Shown: one piece after another, positions 9,968-19,202 of the stretch
How the letters are laid out: the number at the start of each line of letters is the position of its first letter
How positions within the stretch are numbered: the first letter of the stretch is position 1
From: Clostridia bacterium
GTDB taxonomy: Bacteria > Bacillota > Clostridia > Christensenellales > CAG-314
Reading direction: 5' to 3'
Assembly: GCA_028703495.1 (NCBI GenBank)
Contig: JAQVMT010000009.1
Span: forward strand, 1-64,000
DNA length: 64,000 nt
Position numbers and translations under genes: made by a program
The notes under the pieces: model-generated
The model's database searches: none
What the model saw: the letters and a program-made list of their open reading frames with translations, nothing else
What the model was told of the DNA's origin: nothing

Positions 9968-11068
9968 ATGGAATTGCTAAGCACATACAATGAAATCAAA
10001 AAGAGGCTTGACAAAGTCGATTTTTCGATGCTTTGGGAGGGCTTTTCGCCCTTCAAGTTTGCCGTTTACAACGATGAAAGAGTAGTGATCGAAGGCGAAG
10101 AAAGAGCCGTCGGAGCGGAGTTTATCGCAAATACCGCGATATACCTTGACGGCGAATACGTTGCGATTTGGAAGCTGTGCGAGGAAATCGACCTTGACGT
10201 GTTGACCGCAAAGATGGTTCACGAGATGTTTCACGCATATCAGCAAGCCAACGGTGACAAGCGTTTTCCAAATGAATTCGATGCGCTTGTCGGCTATAAA
10301 TACGATGCGCGGCACATACAGTTCAAGCTTGACGAAAACGGAATAATCGCACGGTTGTTCGACAAGTTCGACAATGGCTTGTTTTGTGAGGTATTTTCAC
10401 GCAGGCTGTATCGGAAAACCTGTTTTCCCTTGGAATACGATTACGAGGCGCACATTGAAACTATCGAGGGTGCGGCGCAGTGTGTGGAGTATTTCGCGCT
10501 TAAAGCGTTAAACGAGAAGAAGGCGAAGGATTTTTCGGAGTCGATGAAAAAACGCATTTGCACTGTCGACCTGCAAATCCCCGCCAGAATTATATCCTAT
10601 GATGTAGGCGCGTTGCTTTTGATTATATGTAAAAACAACGGTATTTTCTTCGAGGAAAAGACAGCCGTCGCTCCATATTTGGACTTTTTGACAGAAAAGC
10701 TCGGCGCAGAACACTGCCGTAGCACATCGAAAGCCGAGGAGAGCGGCGAAAGCTTTGGTAAGCTCGGCAAAAACCATTTTTCCGCCTTCGAAAACGTTGC
10801 AGTTTCTCCCGAAGTCGTTAATTTATGCCGCGAGGACATGGAGTTCGTGCAACGAACTTGCGAGCTGGCGCAAAAAACCTATATTAAGACAGATTGCGAT
10901 TATCCGTTGAAGGGGTATAACGTGTATTCTGCGCGTTTTTACGAAGGCTTTTTGATTTCGGAGTATTTTGTGATGTACGAGGTCGAGGGCAAGGATGTTT
11001 GCGACTTCGGTAATATCGTGCTTAAGCTCCAAGACGGGCGAGTAAAGACGATTTATAAGCAGCCGTAA
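9968..11068 (+). CDS. Putative HExxH metallopeptidase-like protein of unknown function
   Basis: MVHEMFHAYQ (HExxH) with downstream ETIEGAAQCVEYFAL as a possible third ligand region. TATAAT upstream at 9914. Confidence 0.6.
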   Translation: MELLSTYNEIKKRLDKVDFSMLWEGFSPFKFAVYNDERVVIEGEERAVGAEFIANTAIYLDGEYVAIWKLCEEIDLDVLTAKMVHEMFHAYQQANGDKRFPNEFDALVGYKYDARHIQFKLDENGIIARLFDKFDNGLFCEVFSRRLYRKTCFPLEYDYEAHIETIEGAAQCVEYFALKALNEKKAKDFSESMKKRICTVDLQIPARIISYDVGALLLIICKNNGIFFEEKTAVAPYLDFLTEKLGAEHCRSTSKAEESGESFGKLGKNHFSAFENVAVSPEVVNLCREDMEFVQRTCELAQKTYIKTDCDYPLKGYNVYSARFYEGFLISEYFVMYEVEGKDVCDFGNIVLKLQDGRVKTIYKQP

Positions 11069-11329
11069 ATTGAATGATGTTATTTTTTTGTCTTACTTAT
11101 GCTTATACGCGTTAGGTTATTCCGATACCATCGCATTTTGGGCTGATGCAAAAACGATTCGGATGCGCTGATTTCGAGGTTGCTCTATCGGTTGCTAAAA
11201 TCAACATACTTAAATCCGATATAGCAAGTGATTTAGTATCAAAACAAGCCAAATATGTCGAATAAATGCCATGCAATACCGAAAAAAGCGCGTAAAAGCG
11301 CGAAAATAGGATTTAATGCCATTAATCAA

Positions 11330-11358
11330 TTGCAAAAGTTTGCGTTGCGGTATATAAT
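11330..11358 (+). promoter_or_regulatory. Predicted sigma-A promoter of the MBL hydrolase gene, leaderless geometry
   Basis: TTGCAA (11330-11335), 17 nt, TATAAT (11353-11358); ATG at 11365, only 6 nt after the -10. Confidence 0.6.
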
Positions 11359-11364
11359 ATCGGT

Positions 11365-12141
11365 ATGGAAGTAGATTTGTTTTTCAGCGGCAGTAAGGGG
11401 AACGCTACCCTTATTGTTTCAGGGGGCGCGTCGGTAATGGTAGATTGCGGCGTAACGTGTTCGGCTTTGGAGCGTGAATTTAGGACTGCGCAGCAGTTTC
11501 CCAAGTTGCTGGACGGAATTTTGGTTACTCACGAGCATTCCGACCATATTGCGGGGCTCACCGCGTTTTCAAATAAGTATAACATTCCCATTTACGCGCA
11601 CAAAGCAGCGGCGGAATCGCTTATTTCCCGCTCCAAGTGCAATCCGAATTTGGTGAGAGAGTATGACGGAGTGTTCTATATAAAGAATTTGGAGATAAAC
11701 TATTTGGAGTGTTCGCACGACGTTTGCTGTTGCGTGGGGTACTCTATATGTGACGGAAAAAGGAAGTTTTCGCAAATTACCGATACAGGAGTAGAGCCGA
11801 AAGGCTTTAGGGAGTTCGTCCAAAAGTCGGATTTATTGATTTTGGAGAGCAATCACGATGAGCAAATGCTTAGATGCGGCAAATATGCCGTTCGGCTCAA
11901 AGACAGAATTTTGAGCTCGTTGGGGCATTTATCAAACAAACAAGCCTCTGAAATTGTTGCCTATTTGCCCGAAATCGAGGTCAAAAAGGTATGGCTGGGA
12001 CACCTTAGTGAGAATAATAATACTGCCGAATTGGCATTTTGCGAAGCGTTGAATGCTCTTAAAAGCGCAGGCGCGGTCGAAGGCGAGGATATCGACCTCG
12101 AGGTTGTCGCGTATAACTGCGGAAGGAAAAGCAATTTATAG
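11365..12141 (+). CDS. MBL-fold metallohydrolase, YycJ/WalJ type
   Basis: FFSGSKGNATLIVSGGASVMVDCGVTC...LVTHEHSDHIAGL; downstream LSSLGHLSNKQAS and VWLGHLSENNN. Confidence 0.85.
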   Translation: MEVDLFFSGSKGNATLIVSGGASVMVDCGVTCSALEREFRTAQQFPKLLDGILVTHEHSDHIAGLTAFSNKYNIPIYAHKAAAESLISRSKCNPNLVREYDGVFYIKNLEINYLECSHDVCCCVGYSICDGKRKFSQITDTGVEPKGFREFVQKSDLLILESNHDEQMLRCGKYAVRLKDRILSSLGHLSNKQASEIVAYLPEIEVKKVWLGHLSENNNTAELAFCEALNALKSAGAVEGEDIDLEVVAYNCGRKSNL

Positions 12142-12327
12142 AGTAGGTGCTTTTATATGGGCGCAGCGAAATTCGTTGAGTATTGATCGATTGAAAACGA
12201 TTATGTCGCGCCTTAGAAAAATACCTACAAGCTCGGATTTTCGGAGATTAATTTATATATCCATACAACGGATTTAGAAGAGCTTTGCACAGAGAGATGA
12301 ATCCCGTTGGTCGGGAAAAGGAAGGCT

Positions 12328-13329
12328 ATGAGTAGGATTGAAATAAGACCATATATCTACGGAAACAGGAATGTATTCGACAAGTTCGATGCTCTGTTTC
12401 TTTTCGGAATTGCCATACTTGCCTATCAGATTACGGGGACGATCGCGGTTTTGGTTGCGCCCGATTATGAGTTTGTGTCCATACTCATAACGCAGTTGAC
12501 AATGTTTTTCACCGTGTATATCTATGCGAAGGCGCGCGGAATACGGTTTGAAAACGCGACGAGGTTTAACGCACCGTTTACGTGGTACAATATTCCGTTG
12601 ATGATTGTTTTGGCTTTGGGACTGATATTTTTCATGATTCCTATCGACAGTTGGTTTACGACTCTGTTGGAAAGCTTGAATATCCATGTATATTCGGGCG
12701 AAACCGACTTGGGATCCACTACCGCGACACAGCTTATCATGCTTTTTGCATACAGCTTCGGTCCGGCTTTCGGTGAGGAATTTTTGATGAGAGGCGGCAT
12801 CGCCAACGGATTAAGCAACAGCATGGGAAAATGGAAAGCAATTTTCTTGTCTGCCGCACTGTTTTCGCTTATGCACACAAACCCGGGGCAGTTGATCCAC
12901 CCGTTTGTAATGGGCGTTGTGCTTGCCTACGTTATGTTTACCACGGGCAGTATTTGGGCGGCTTCGATAATCCACTTTGTCAATAATTTCACGGTGGTTG
13001 CTATCGAGCTTTGGTTTTTGGATGATTTTAACGCATTCTACGAGAAGAATTATATATGGATGATGATTGTTGGCTTGGTTGTCGCGGTGGGAGTATTAGT
13101 TTTAGTGACACTTTTGGAAAGGAAAAAATCCGCACGGTATGCGGTTGTTGAGGACAAACAAGAGGAAATTGTAGTGGACGAGGAAGCGCAGAAGCTCATC
13201 GCCATACAGTATGAAGTGGCAAACCGCACCAGAAGGATTCTTGCAAGAGTGTTGTTTTATATCAGCGTGGGAATCTGCGTGATTACCTTTGTCGCAGTTG
13301 CCGCCGGCTTTATGGACACGGTGGTTTAG
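12328..13329 (+). CDS. CPBP-family intramembrane metalloprotease
   Basis: FGEEFLMRGGIANGL and ALFSLMHTNPGQLIHPFVMGVVLAYV motifs; multiple TM segments; RBS AGGAAGG before ATG 12328. Confidence 0.85.
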   Translation: MSRIEIRPYIYGNRNVFDKFDALFLFGIAILAYQITGTIAVLVAPDYEFVSILITQLTMFFTVYIYAKARGIRFENATRFNAPFTWYNIPLMIVLALGLIFFMIPIDSWFTTLLESLNIHVYSGETDLGSTTATQLIMLFAYSFGPAFGEEFLMRGGIANGLSNSMGKWKAIFLSAALFSLMHTNPGQLIHPFVMGVVLAYVMFTTGSIWAASIIHFVNNFTVVAIELWFLDDFNAFYEKNYIWMMIVGLVVAVGVLVLVTLLERKKSARYAVVEDKQEEIVVDEEAQKLIAIQYEVANRTRRILARVLFYISVGICVITFVAVAAGFMDTVV

Positions 13330-13590
13330 ACAAGCAGGTTTAACGCTGCTTTGGAGGTAGCACGCTAAAGGGAATTCGTCTCTAGTTCTTCGGTTTGAGG
13401 AATTAAGGGCGCGATGGTTTAGGCTTGCACTGCAGGAGCAGTTTCGGGAATAGCCCGTGAAACTTAAACGTAGTTTGACCAAAGCTTTACAGTTTGAGAA
13501 AATTAGGGCGCGGTAGCAGTCGAGGTACCATAAATATATGATATATTAGGGCGATATTACTGTGTTGGCGTGTGAAAAAGCCGAAAAACG

Positions 13591-13619
13591 TTGACAGAAT
13601 AGAATGGAATCGGTATAAT
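13591..13619 (+). promoter_or_regulatory. Consensus sigma-A promoter of rlmH, leaderless geometry
   Basis: TTGACA (13591-13596), 17 nt, TATAAT (13614-13619); ATG at 13627, 7 nt after the -10. Confidence 0.65.
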
Positions 13620-13626
13620 ATGCGGT

Positions 13627-14082
13627 ATGTACAGAATCGAGATTGTCGCGGTGGGCGGCGTAAAGGAGCCTTTTATTAGAGAGGGCATCGAGGAGTATAC
13701 CAAAAGGATCGCTCCCTTTGCGAAGTTGACTGTTGTCGAAATTAAGGAAAAAGACGAAAACGTTGGCGTTGAAAAAGCGTTGGAGGAAGAAGGCAAGGCA
13801 ATATTAAAGAGGCTGGAAGGCTACGTAATCGTTCTTGACAGCCGAGGCGAAACGCCGGACAGCGAAAGCTTTGCCAAAACTCTGTTTACCCACGGCGAAA
13901 GCCAAAAGGTAACATTGGTTATCGGAAGCTCAAACGGACTTTGCGAACAGGTTAAGCAAAGAGCCGATAAGTTGATCAGCTTCGGCAGAATAACCTATCC
14001 GCATCAGCTTATGCGGTTGATACTTGCCGAGCAAATCTACCGCGCTTGCACAATCAAAGAGAACAAGAAGTATCATAAGTAG
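13627..14082 (+). CDS. rlmH: 23S rRNA (pseudouridine1915-N3)-methyltransferase
   Basis: VIVLDSRGETPDSESFA; VTLVIGSSNGL; ITYPHQLMRLILAEQIYRACTI. Confidence 0.93.
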   Translation: MYRIEIVAVGGVKEPFIREGIEEYTKRIAPFAKLTVVEIKEKDENVGVEKALEEEGKAILKRLEGYVIVLDSRGETPDSESFAKTLFTHGESQKVTLVIGSSNGLCEQVKQRADKLISFGRITYPHQLMRLILAEQIYRACTIKENKKYHK

Positions 14083-14274
14083 CACTATGCGCGGTCGGCG
14101 GACTATATTTGTCGGCTTTCACAATGCGCAGTCGGCGTAGGCGGAGCGGAAACAGTCGATGCGGAGCTTTTATTACCACTGCTGCGCTATCGATAAAGCT
14201 TTTGGATATGCAAAGCAACCGGTTAAACCCGCGGTATGTAATAAATTACCCAAGTGCAAATAAAGAGGTATTAA

Positions 14275-15030
14275 ATGGCGAAGAAGAGTAAGCCCTTGTA
14301 CAACGATTACGGAAAGTATCTGGACAATAATAAGCAAAACGTCAGAATCAGAACGGACAGCCCCTTGATGTGCGGCATTTGTTTTCTGCTTTCGGTTGCG
14401 GTGCTGATTTGTATGTTTGTTCCCGTTGCTACGGTATCCGTTGGCGTCAAAGAGGAATATGCGCAGGCTTTGGAAAAGTTTTTGGGCAGTGACAGTGAAA
14501 CGTCCACGATAGGAACGCTCAACCTAGAGTACAGAATGAATATGTACACTATGCTGGATATGTACCTAAGCGATGCTAAGGGCGAGGAGCCGAGCAATAG
14601 CGGTGATGTGGGTACAGGTGACGTTTCATTGATTGGCGAGCTTTGGACGTATGTCACGTCAAACGGACTTACGGTTCTTTTCGACGGAATACAAACGAGT
14701 GACAGTCAAGGCAAGGTGGAAACCGTTAAAAGCATTCTGCCGATTATTATTGTAATAGGCGCGGTTATTTTGATCGCCGCCCTGATTTTATTCGCACTTT
14801 CTATGTGCGCCGTTGTGGGGCTTAAAAGGCTGATTCCCGTCATACAAATCGTATCGGGAGTACTGGCGGTTGCATCGGTAGCTTGGCTGGTGTTTGCCTG
14901 TTTTATGAATTTGCCTTATTTGCACTTTTACTATATCGCGTACATCTCGATGAAGATGGGAGCGGCAACCATTTTGACCTGCCTTTTTGCCGTAACGTCC
15001 TTCGTTTGCTCGCTTACCGTTAAGAAATAG
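14275..15030 (+). CDS. Membrane protein of unknown function with about four TM segments
   Basis: Hydrophobic segments CGICFLLSVAVLICMFVPVATV, IIIVIGAVILIAALILFAL, ASVAWLVFACF, ILTCLFAVTSFVCSL; AGAGG RBS. Confidence 0.6.
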   Translation: MAKKSKPLYNDYGKYLDNNKQNVRIRTDSPLMCGICFLLSVAVLICMFVPVATVSVGVKEEYAQALEKFLGSDSETSTIGTLNLEYRMNMYTMLDMYLSDAKGEEPSNSGDVGTGDVSLIGELWTYVTSNGLTVLFDGIQTSDSQGKVETVKSILPIIIVIGAVILIAALILFALSMCAVVGLKRLIPVIQIVSGVLAVASVAWLVFACFMNLPYLHFYYIAYISMKMGAATILTCLFAVTSFVCSLTVKK

Positions 15031-15221
15031 TGCGTTATCGGCGCATTTGCGTTGTTTTTTGTCGGCTGTAGGTTTAAGCGGACTTATGATGAATATAACA
15101 ACGGAAATATGACGAAAACAAGACGAAAGGAAACGAGAATAAGTCGGCGATGCAACGCTTATTGAACGCGCGACAGTGCGTTTTATACATTGATAGCATA
15201 TATGGTTTATCAGAGGAAAAT

Positions 15222-16868
15222 ATGTCGGATTTAATTCAAACTCCCGCGTTACTGTGGGATAATTTCGATACTCCCGCAGCTGATTTTCACGCTGAGAGAG
15301 TGAATAACGTGACAGACACAAAGACCGAAACCGTTTCGTTCTTTATTGACGGCAGAACGGACGACAATGCGGTTTGCAGGGTTTATATAAAGACGGTTAT
15401 GCCGTCGAGGACGGAGTATATGCCGTCTGTACTACTTATCGGGGAGATCGATAAGCATATTGACGAGGAAAAGCTGCAGTATTTTGCAAGAAACGGTTAC
15501 GCCGCATTCGGAGTGGACTTTACCGGAGAGGGTGAAATGTGTACGGTGTATCCTCAAAGCTTGGAATATTGCAAGGCTTCGGCGGCTGTAGGTTTTCTTA
15601 ACAAAGCCGAAGGCGATGTCAAGAATACCATTTGGTACAATTACGCCTACAACGCAAGAAGGGCGTTGAGCTTTATTGCGGGACTTCCCTTTGTAAATAA
15701 CGACAAGATATACGTTTGCTCCATTAAATCTGCGGACAAAATCGGTATGATTGTGACTGCTATGGATAAGCGTGTAAAGGCGTTTGCCTCTCTTTACGGC
15801 GATTGCTGGGAAGCAGAGGATCTTGTCAATGTGAATGCGGCTGCAGAGGAAAATATCGAAGCTGCCTTGAAAAAGCAGGAGGAGCTTCAAAGGTACATTG
15901 CGGGTATATCTCCGCAAGCATATTTGACAAATGTAAGCGTGCCGTACCTAAGCGTTATCGGAAGTAATAGCATTACTATCGATGTAAGTAGGCTCAACGA
16001 AGGCATTAAGCGTATGAACAACAACGGCAAGAGTACTCTTATCGTTGCACCCAACCTTATGGATGCGTCCAACGGCAACGGCTTGTACTACGCAAAGCAG
16101 TTTTTCGACAACCCCGACAAGGAAGCGAAGGATATCCGAATAAGCTTCGAAAAGGTCGAAAAGAAGCTTTGTATCAGAGCTGAAGCCGATTTCGAGGGTG
16201 ATTTGAGAGTATTCTACGCCAGAGGAGAGGCAGAACCACCGCTTAAAAACTGGGTGGAGGCTGTATCGCGTGGCGACAATCTATTTTCATTGGACACCAC
16301 CGGTGATGAGCAGACGGTTGTTGCGTTTTGCGCTGCATCCGATAAGGACGGTGATTACTGCTCGGATTTGGTAAGCGTGCAGGTTGCCGATTTCGGTGAG
16401 CTGAATGCGGTTTTACAAACCTCCGTGCTGTATTCGGCAGAGAAGAAGACGGCACCTTTTGTACCGCTTTCGCCCCTTGAGGAGCAAAGCGAGGAGTTTA
16501 TCGCGCGCAATCCCGTCAATATCGCCGAGGTTAACGGTATTAAGGGGATATGCGGTAAAGCCGTTTCTACCTACGTTCTCAATGACCCGATAATTCGTCC
16601 GTCAAAGCAAGGAATATTGCTTTTCGACTGTTTCAGCAAGGTGGAACAGACGGTAACGGTGTACATCGCTACCGAGTGGGGCTCTCGCCCCGTGCTGTAC
16701 TGCGCCGAGTGTCGTATGGTCGGCGGAGACGAGTGGCAAAAAATCGTTCTCACAAAAGAGGATTTCAAAACTGCATCCAATAAAACTCTGGGCGGTTTTT
16801 CCGATGCAAGGGTTCTAAGCTTCGTAGCCGACAGAGCCTTCGTTTTGTGTAATATGCTTCTTTATTGA
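15222..16868 (+). CDS. Alpha/beta-hydrolase-like (acetyl-xylan-esterase-like) protein with C-terminal extension
   Basis: ATG 15222 after GAGGAAAA RBS; FARNGYAAFGVDFTGEGE, NARRALSFIAGLPFVNNDKIYVCSIKSADKIGMIVTAMD resemble an alpha/beta-hydrolase core. Confidence 0.55.
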   Translation: MSDLIQTPALLWDNFDTPAADFHAERVNNVTDTKTETVSFFIDGRTDDNAVCRVYIKTVMPSRTEYMPSVLLIGEIDKHIDEEKLQYFARNGYAAFGVDFTGEGEMCTVYPQSLEYCKASAAVGFLNKAEGDVKNTIWYNYAYNARRALSFIAGLPFVNNDKIYVCSIKSADKIGMIVTAMDKRVKAFASLYGDCWEAEDLVNVNAAAEENIEAALKKQEELQRYIAGISPQAYLTNVSVPYLSVIGSNSITIDVSRLNEGIKRMNNNGKSTLIVAPNLMDASNGNGLYYAKQFFDNPDKEAKDIRISFEKVEKKLCIRAEADFEGDLRVFYARGEAEPPLKNWVEAVSRGDNLFSLDTTGDEQTVVAFCAASDKDGDYCSDLVSVQVADFGELNAVLQTSVLYSAEKKTAPFVPLSPLEEQSEEFIARNPVNIAEVNGIKGICGKAVSTYVLNDPIIRPSKQGILLFDCFSKVEQTVTVYIATEWGSRPVLYCAECRMVGGDEWQKIVLTKEDFKTASNKTLGGFSDARVLSFVADRAFVLCNMLLY

Positions 16869-17033
16869 GAATCGATCCGAATCGAGTATCGCCTCGAACG
16901 AAGGGTTTTGCTTTCGTTTGAGATAAACTGTCGGCTTTAAAAGGTTGCGTACACCTTCGAAGAGCCGATTTATCGGAGCGTAAACCGATTACGCGCCGAG
17001 GCATGGGGGCTTTAACAAAAGAAGGGAGATTGA

Positions 17034-18377
17034 ATGGATTTGGAGTTGGAGAATACTCGTGGCGATTATGCCCTTAATATGCGCGAAAAGTCGACAAAAA
17101 TCGATTTTGACACGGATAAAAGCAATATGGATTTGTCAATGAACATAGATATAGATTCCATTGTTAACGAGCTTAACTCTGTCGACGACGAGGACGACTT
17201 TGCCGATTTGTTCGGATGCGGCGTCGGTGGTAAAGACGACCTTTTCGATTCGGAACAGATCGAGGTGGAGGATATGCTCTTTAAAACTGCCGTTTTGTCT
17301 AATTTACTCGCAGATGAGGAAGACGAGGCAGGCGAGGAAAATACAAGTGACGAGCAAGCCGATCTCGATGAGAATCAAAAGAATGAACTCGATAAAGAAT
17401 ACGCACCAACCGAGATAAAGGATAACGCGCAAGCCAACGATACAAAGACCGAGGGCTTCGACAATCTCGACAACGTTGCCGACAATGGAACACAAGTTAA
17501 CGACTCCGATGTTGATTCGAGCGAAGGCGAAGCTAGCGACAATCCCGACAACGGCGCACAAGTTAACGATCCCGATGTTGATTCGAGCGAAGGCGATTTA
17601 AACGACGAATGCGACGAAACCGTTTACGACGAGAAGGGTTTCGACTACGCCGAGGAGAATCTGACCGATACGGAGGGTGGAGGTCAAAGTGGCGAGGAGA
17701 GCGACGGTGCAAGCCGCGGTAATGGCGGTGACGGCGAAGGCGGACCCGTTAAACATAAGATCTTAAGAAAGGTTTTAAATGCTGCGGTTTGGGTGTTCGT
17801 ATGTGCGCTTGCGACCATGTGCTTGCTTTTGATTTACGGCAGAATATGTTATTCCTTTTACATTGTTATTGGCGAGTCTATGTATCCGAGCTTAACCAGT
17901 GGTCAGATCGTATGTACGAGTGTTTACGAGAAGGACATCGGAATAGGCTCGGTTATTGTGATCGATTCGAGCGAGATAAGCGATAAGGAGTATTTTATCA
18001 AGAGGATTGTCGCAACAGAAGGCGACGCGCTGTGGGCTGAGGACGGTTTTATTCATGTTATCCATTATGGTGTGGAGCTTGTTATCGACAACATCGACGG
18101 CGTGAAGCTAGAGCCGATTGAAGACAGTCGATTGCTTTTGCTTGCCGAATACTCCGAGATGAAGCCGTTGATTATCGGTGAAGGCGAGTTTTTCTTTATG
18201 GGTGACAATCGCAATAACAGCAACGACAGCCGAAACCCCGATATCGGTTCGCAAAGCACGGATAAAATTGTCGGCGCAATAACCGATGACTTTCCGATGT
18301 GGTATTACAAAATCCTTATGGCAAAAGAGAGTGTAATTGAATTCTTCGTTAATGGTTGGAAGGGAATAGGCAATTAG
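17034..18377 (+). CDS. Type I signal peptidase with an approximately 240-residue acidic N-terminal extension
   Basis: Catalytic Ser box VIGESMYPSL, Lys box YFIKRIVATEGD, box E FFMGDNRNNSNDSR; TM AAVWVFVCALATMCLLLIYG. Confidence 0.88.
   Translation: MDLELENTRGDYALNMREKSTKIDFDTDKSNMDLSMNIDIDSIVNELNSVDDEDDFADLFGCGVGGKDDLFDSEQIEVEDMLFKTAVLSNLLADEEDEAGEENTSDEQADLDENQKNELDKEYAPTEIKDNAQANDTKTEGFDNLDNVADNGTQVNDSDVDSSEGEASDNPDNGAQVNDPDVDSSEGDLNDECDETVYDEKGFDYAEENLTDTEGGGQSGEESDGASRGNGGDGEGGPVKHKILRKVLNAAVWVFVCALATMCLLLIYGRICYSFYIVIGESMYPSLTSGQIVCTSVYEKDIGIGSVIVIDSSEISDKEYFIKRIVATEGDALWAEDGFIHVIHYGVELVIDNIDGVKLEPIEDSRLLLLAEYSEMKPLIIGEGEFFFMGDNRNNSNDSRNPDIGSQSTDKIVGAITDDFPMWYYKILMAKESVIEFFVNGWKGIGN
17491..17607 (+). 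repeat. In-frame 66-bp direct repeat in the acidic domain
   Basis: CACAAGTTAACGA(C/T)(T/C)CCGATGTTGATTCGAGCGAAGGCGA starting at 17491 and 17557. Confidence 0.85.
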
Positions 18378-18573
18378 AAGCACTTAGGTGATTTATTTTA
18401 CTAGTTCAACTCTCTTTTTCATTGATATTAAGGTTTGGTCTATTCGAGGAATAAACGAGTTCGAGAAATATACGTATTCTAGAAATTAGAGAGTTCTAGG
18501 AATGTGCGTATTCTCGCAGGTGACAAGTCGTTGGAGTATACGTATTTCAGGAATTAACGAGTTCGAGGAATGA

Positions 18574-19134
18574 ATGAAAAGGATATTATTGCATATTTGT
18601 TGTGCGCCATGTTCTGTGATGTGCATCGAGAGCCTGCGCGAAGAAGGCTTTCAAATCGATGGACTTTGGTTTAACCCGAATATCCACCCTTTTACCGAGT
18701 ATAAAAGTAGGCGCGATACGCTGATTGAGTATGCGAAGAGCATTGAACTTCCGCTTGAGGTGATTGACGACTACGGTTTAAGGGAGTTTGTCCGCAAGAC
18801 CTACGATTGCATGGACGATCGTTGTCAGGTGTGCTACGACTTGCGGTTGGAGAGGGTGGCGGAGCTTGCCAAAGCCAACGGCTTCGATGGTTTTTCCACG
18901 ACACTTTTGATTAGTCCCTATCAAAGGCACGACCTGATTCGCGAACGCGGCGAGTTTTTCGCACAAAAATACGCGTGTGAATTTTTGTATCGCGATTTTC
19001 GTCCCTTGTTTAGACAGGGACAGCAAAAAGCGCGCGATGGCGGTTTGTATATGCAAAAGTATTGCGGCTGTGTCTTCTCCGAGGAGGAAAGATATTCCCC
19101 AAAATATCGGACAAAAAATAAAGACGGCAAGTAA
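18574..19134 (+). CDS. queH: Epoxyqueuosine reductase QueH
   Basis: LLHICCAPCSVMCIESL, GLWFNPNIHPFTEYKSRRDTL, CQVCYDLRLERVAELA, FSTTLLISPYQRHDLI. Confidence 0.92.
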   Translation: MKRILLHICCAPCSVMCIESLREEGFQIDGLWFNPNIHPFTEYKSRRDTLIEYAKSIELPLEVIDDYGLREFVRKTYDCMDDRCQVCYDLRLERVAELAKANGFDGFSTTLLISPYQRHDLIRERGEFFAQKYACEFLYRDFRPLFRQGQQKARDGGLYMQKYCGCVFSEEERYSPKYRTKNKDGK

Positions 19135-19147
19135 GCCGTCTTTTTTA
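19122..19147. terminator. Intrinsic terminator with the queH stop codon in its loop
   Basis: AAAGACGGC-aagtaa-GCCGTCTTTTTT; A-rich 5' side suggests bidirectional action. Confidence 0.85.
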
Positions 19148-19202
19148 TATCTATAATACCGATTCTCATCAAGACACAAGCTTTCTTTGCTTATGAAAAG
19201 AA

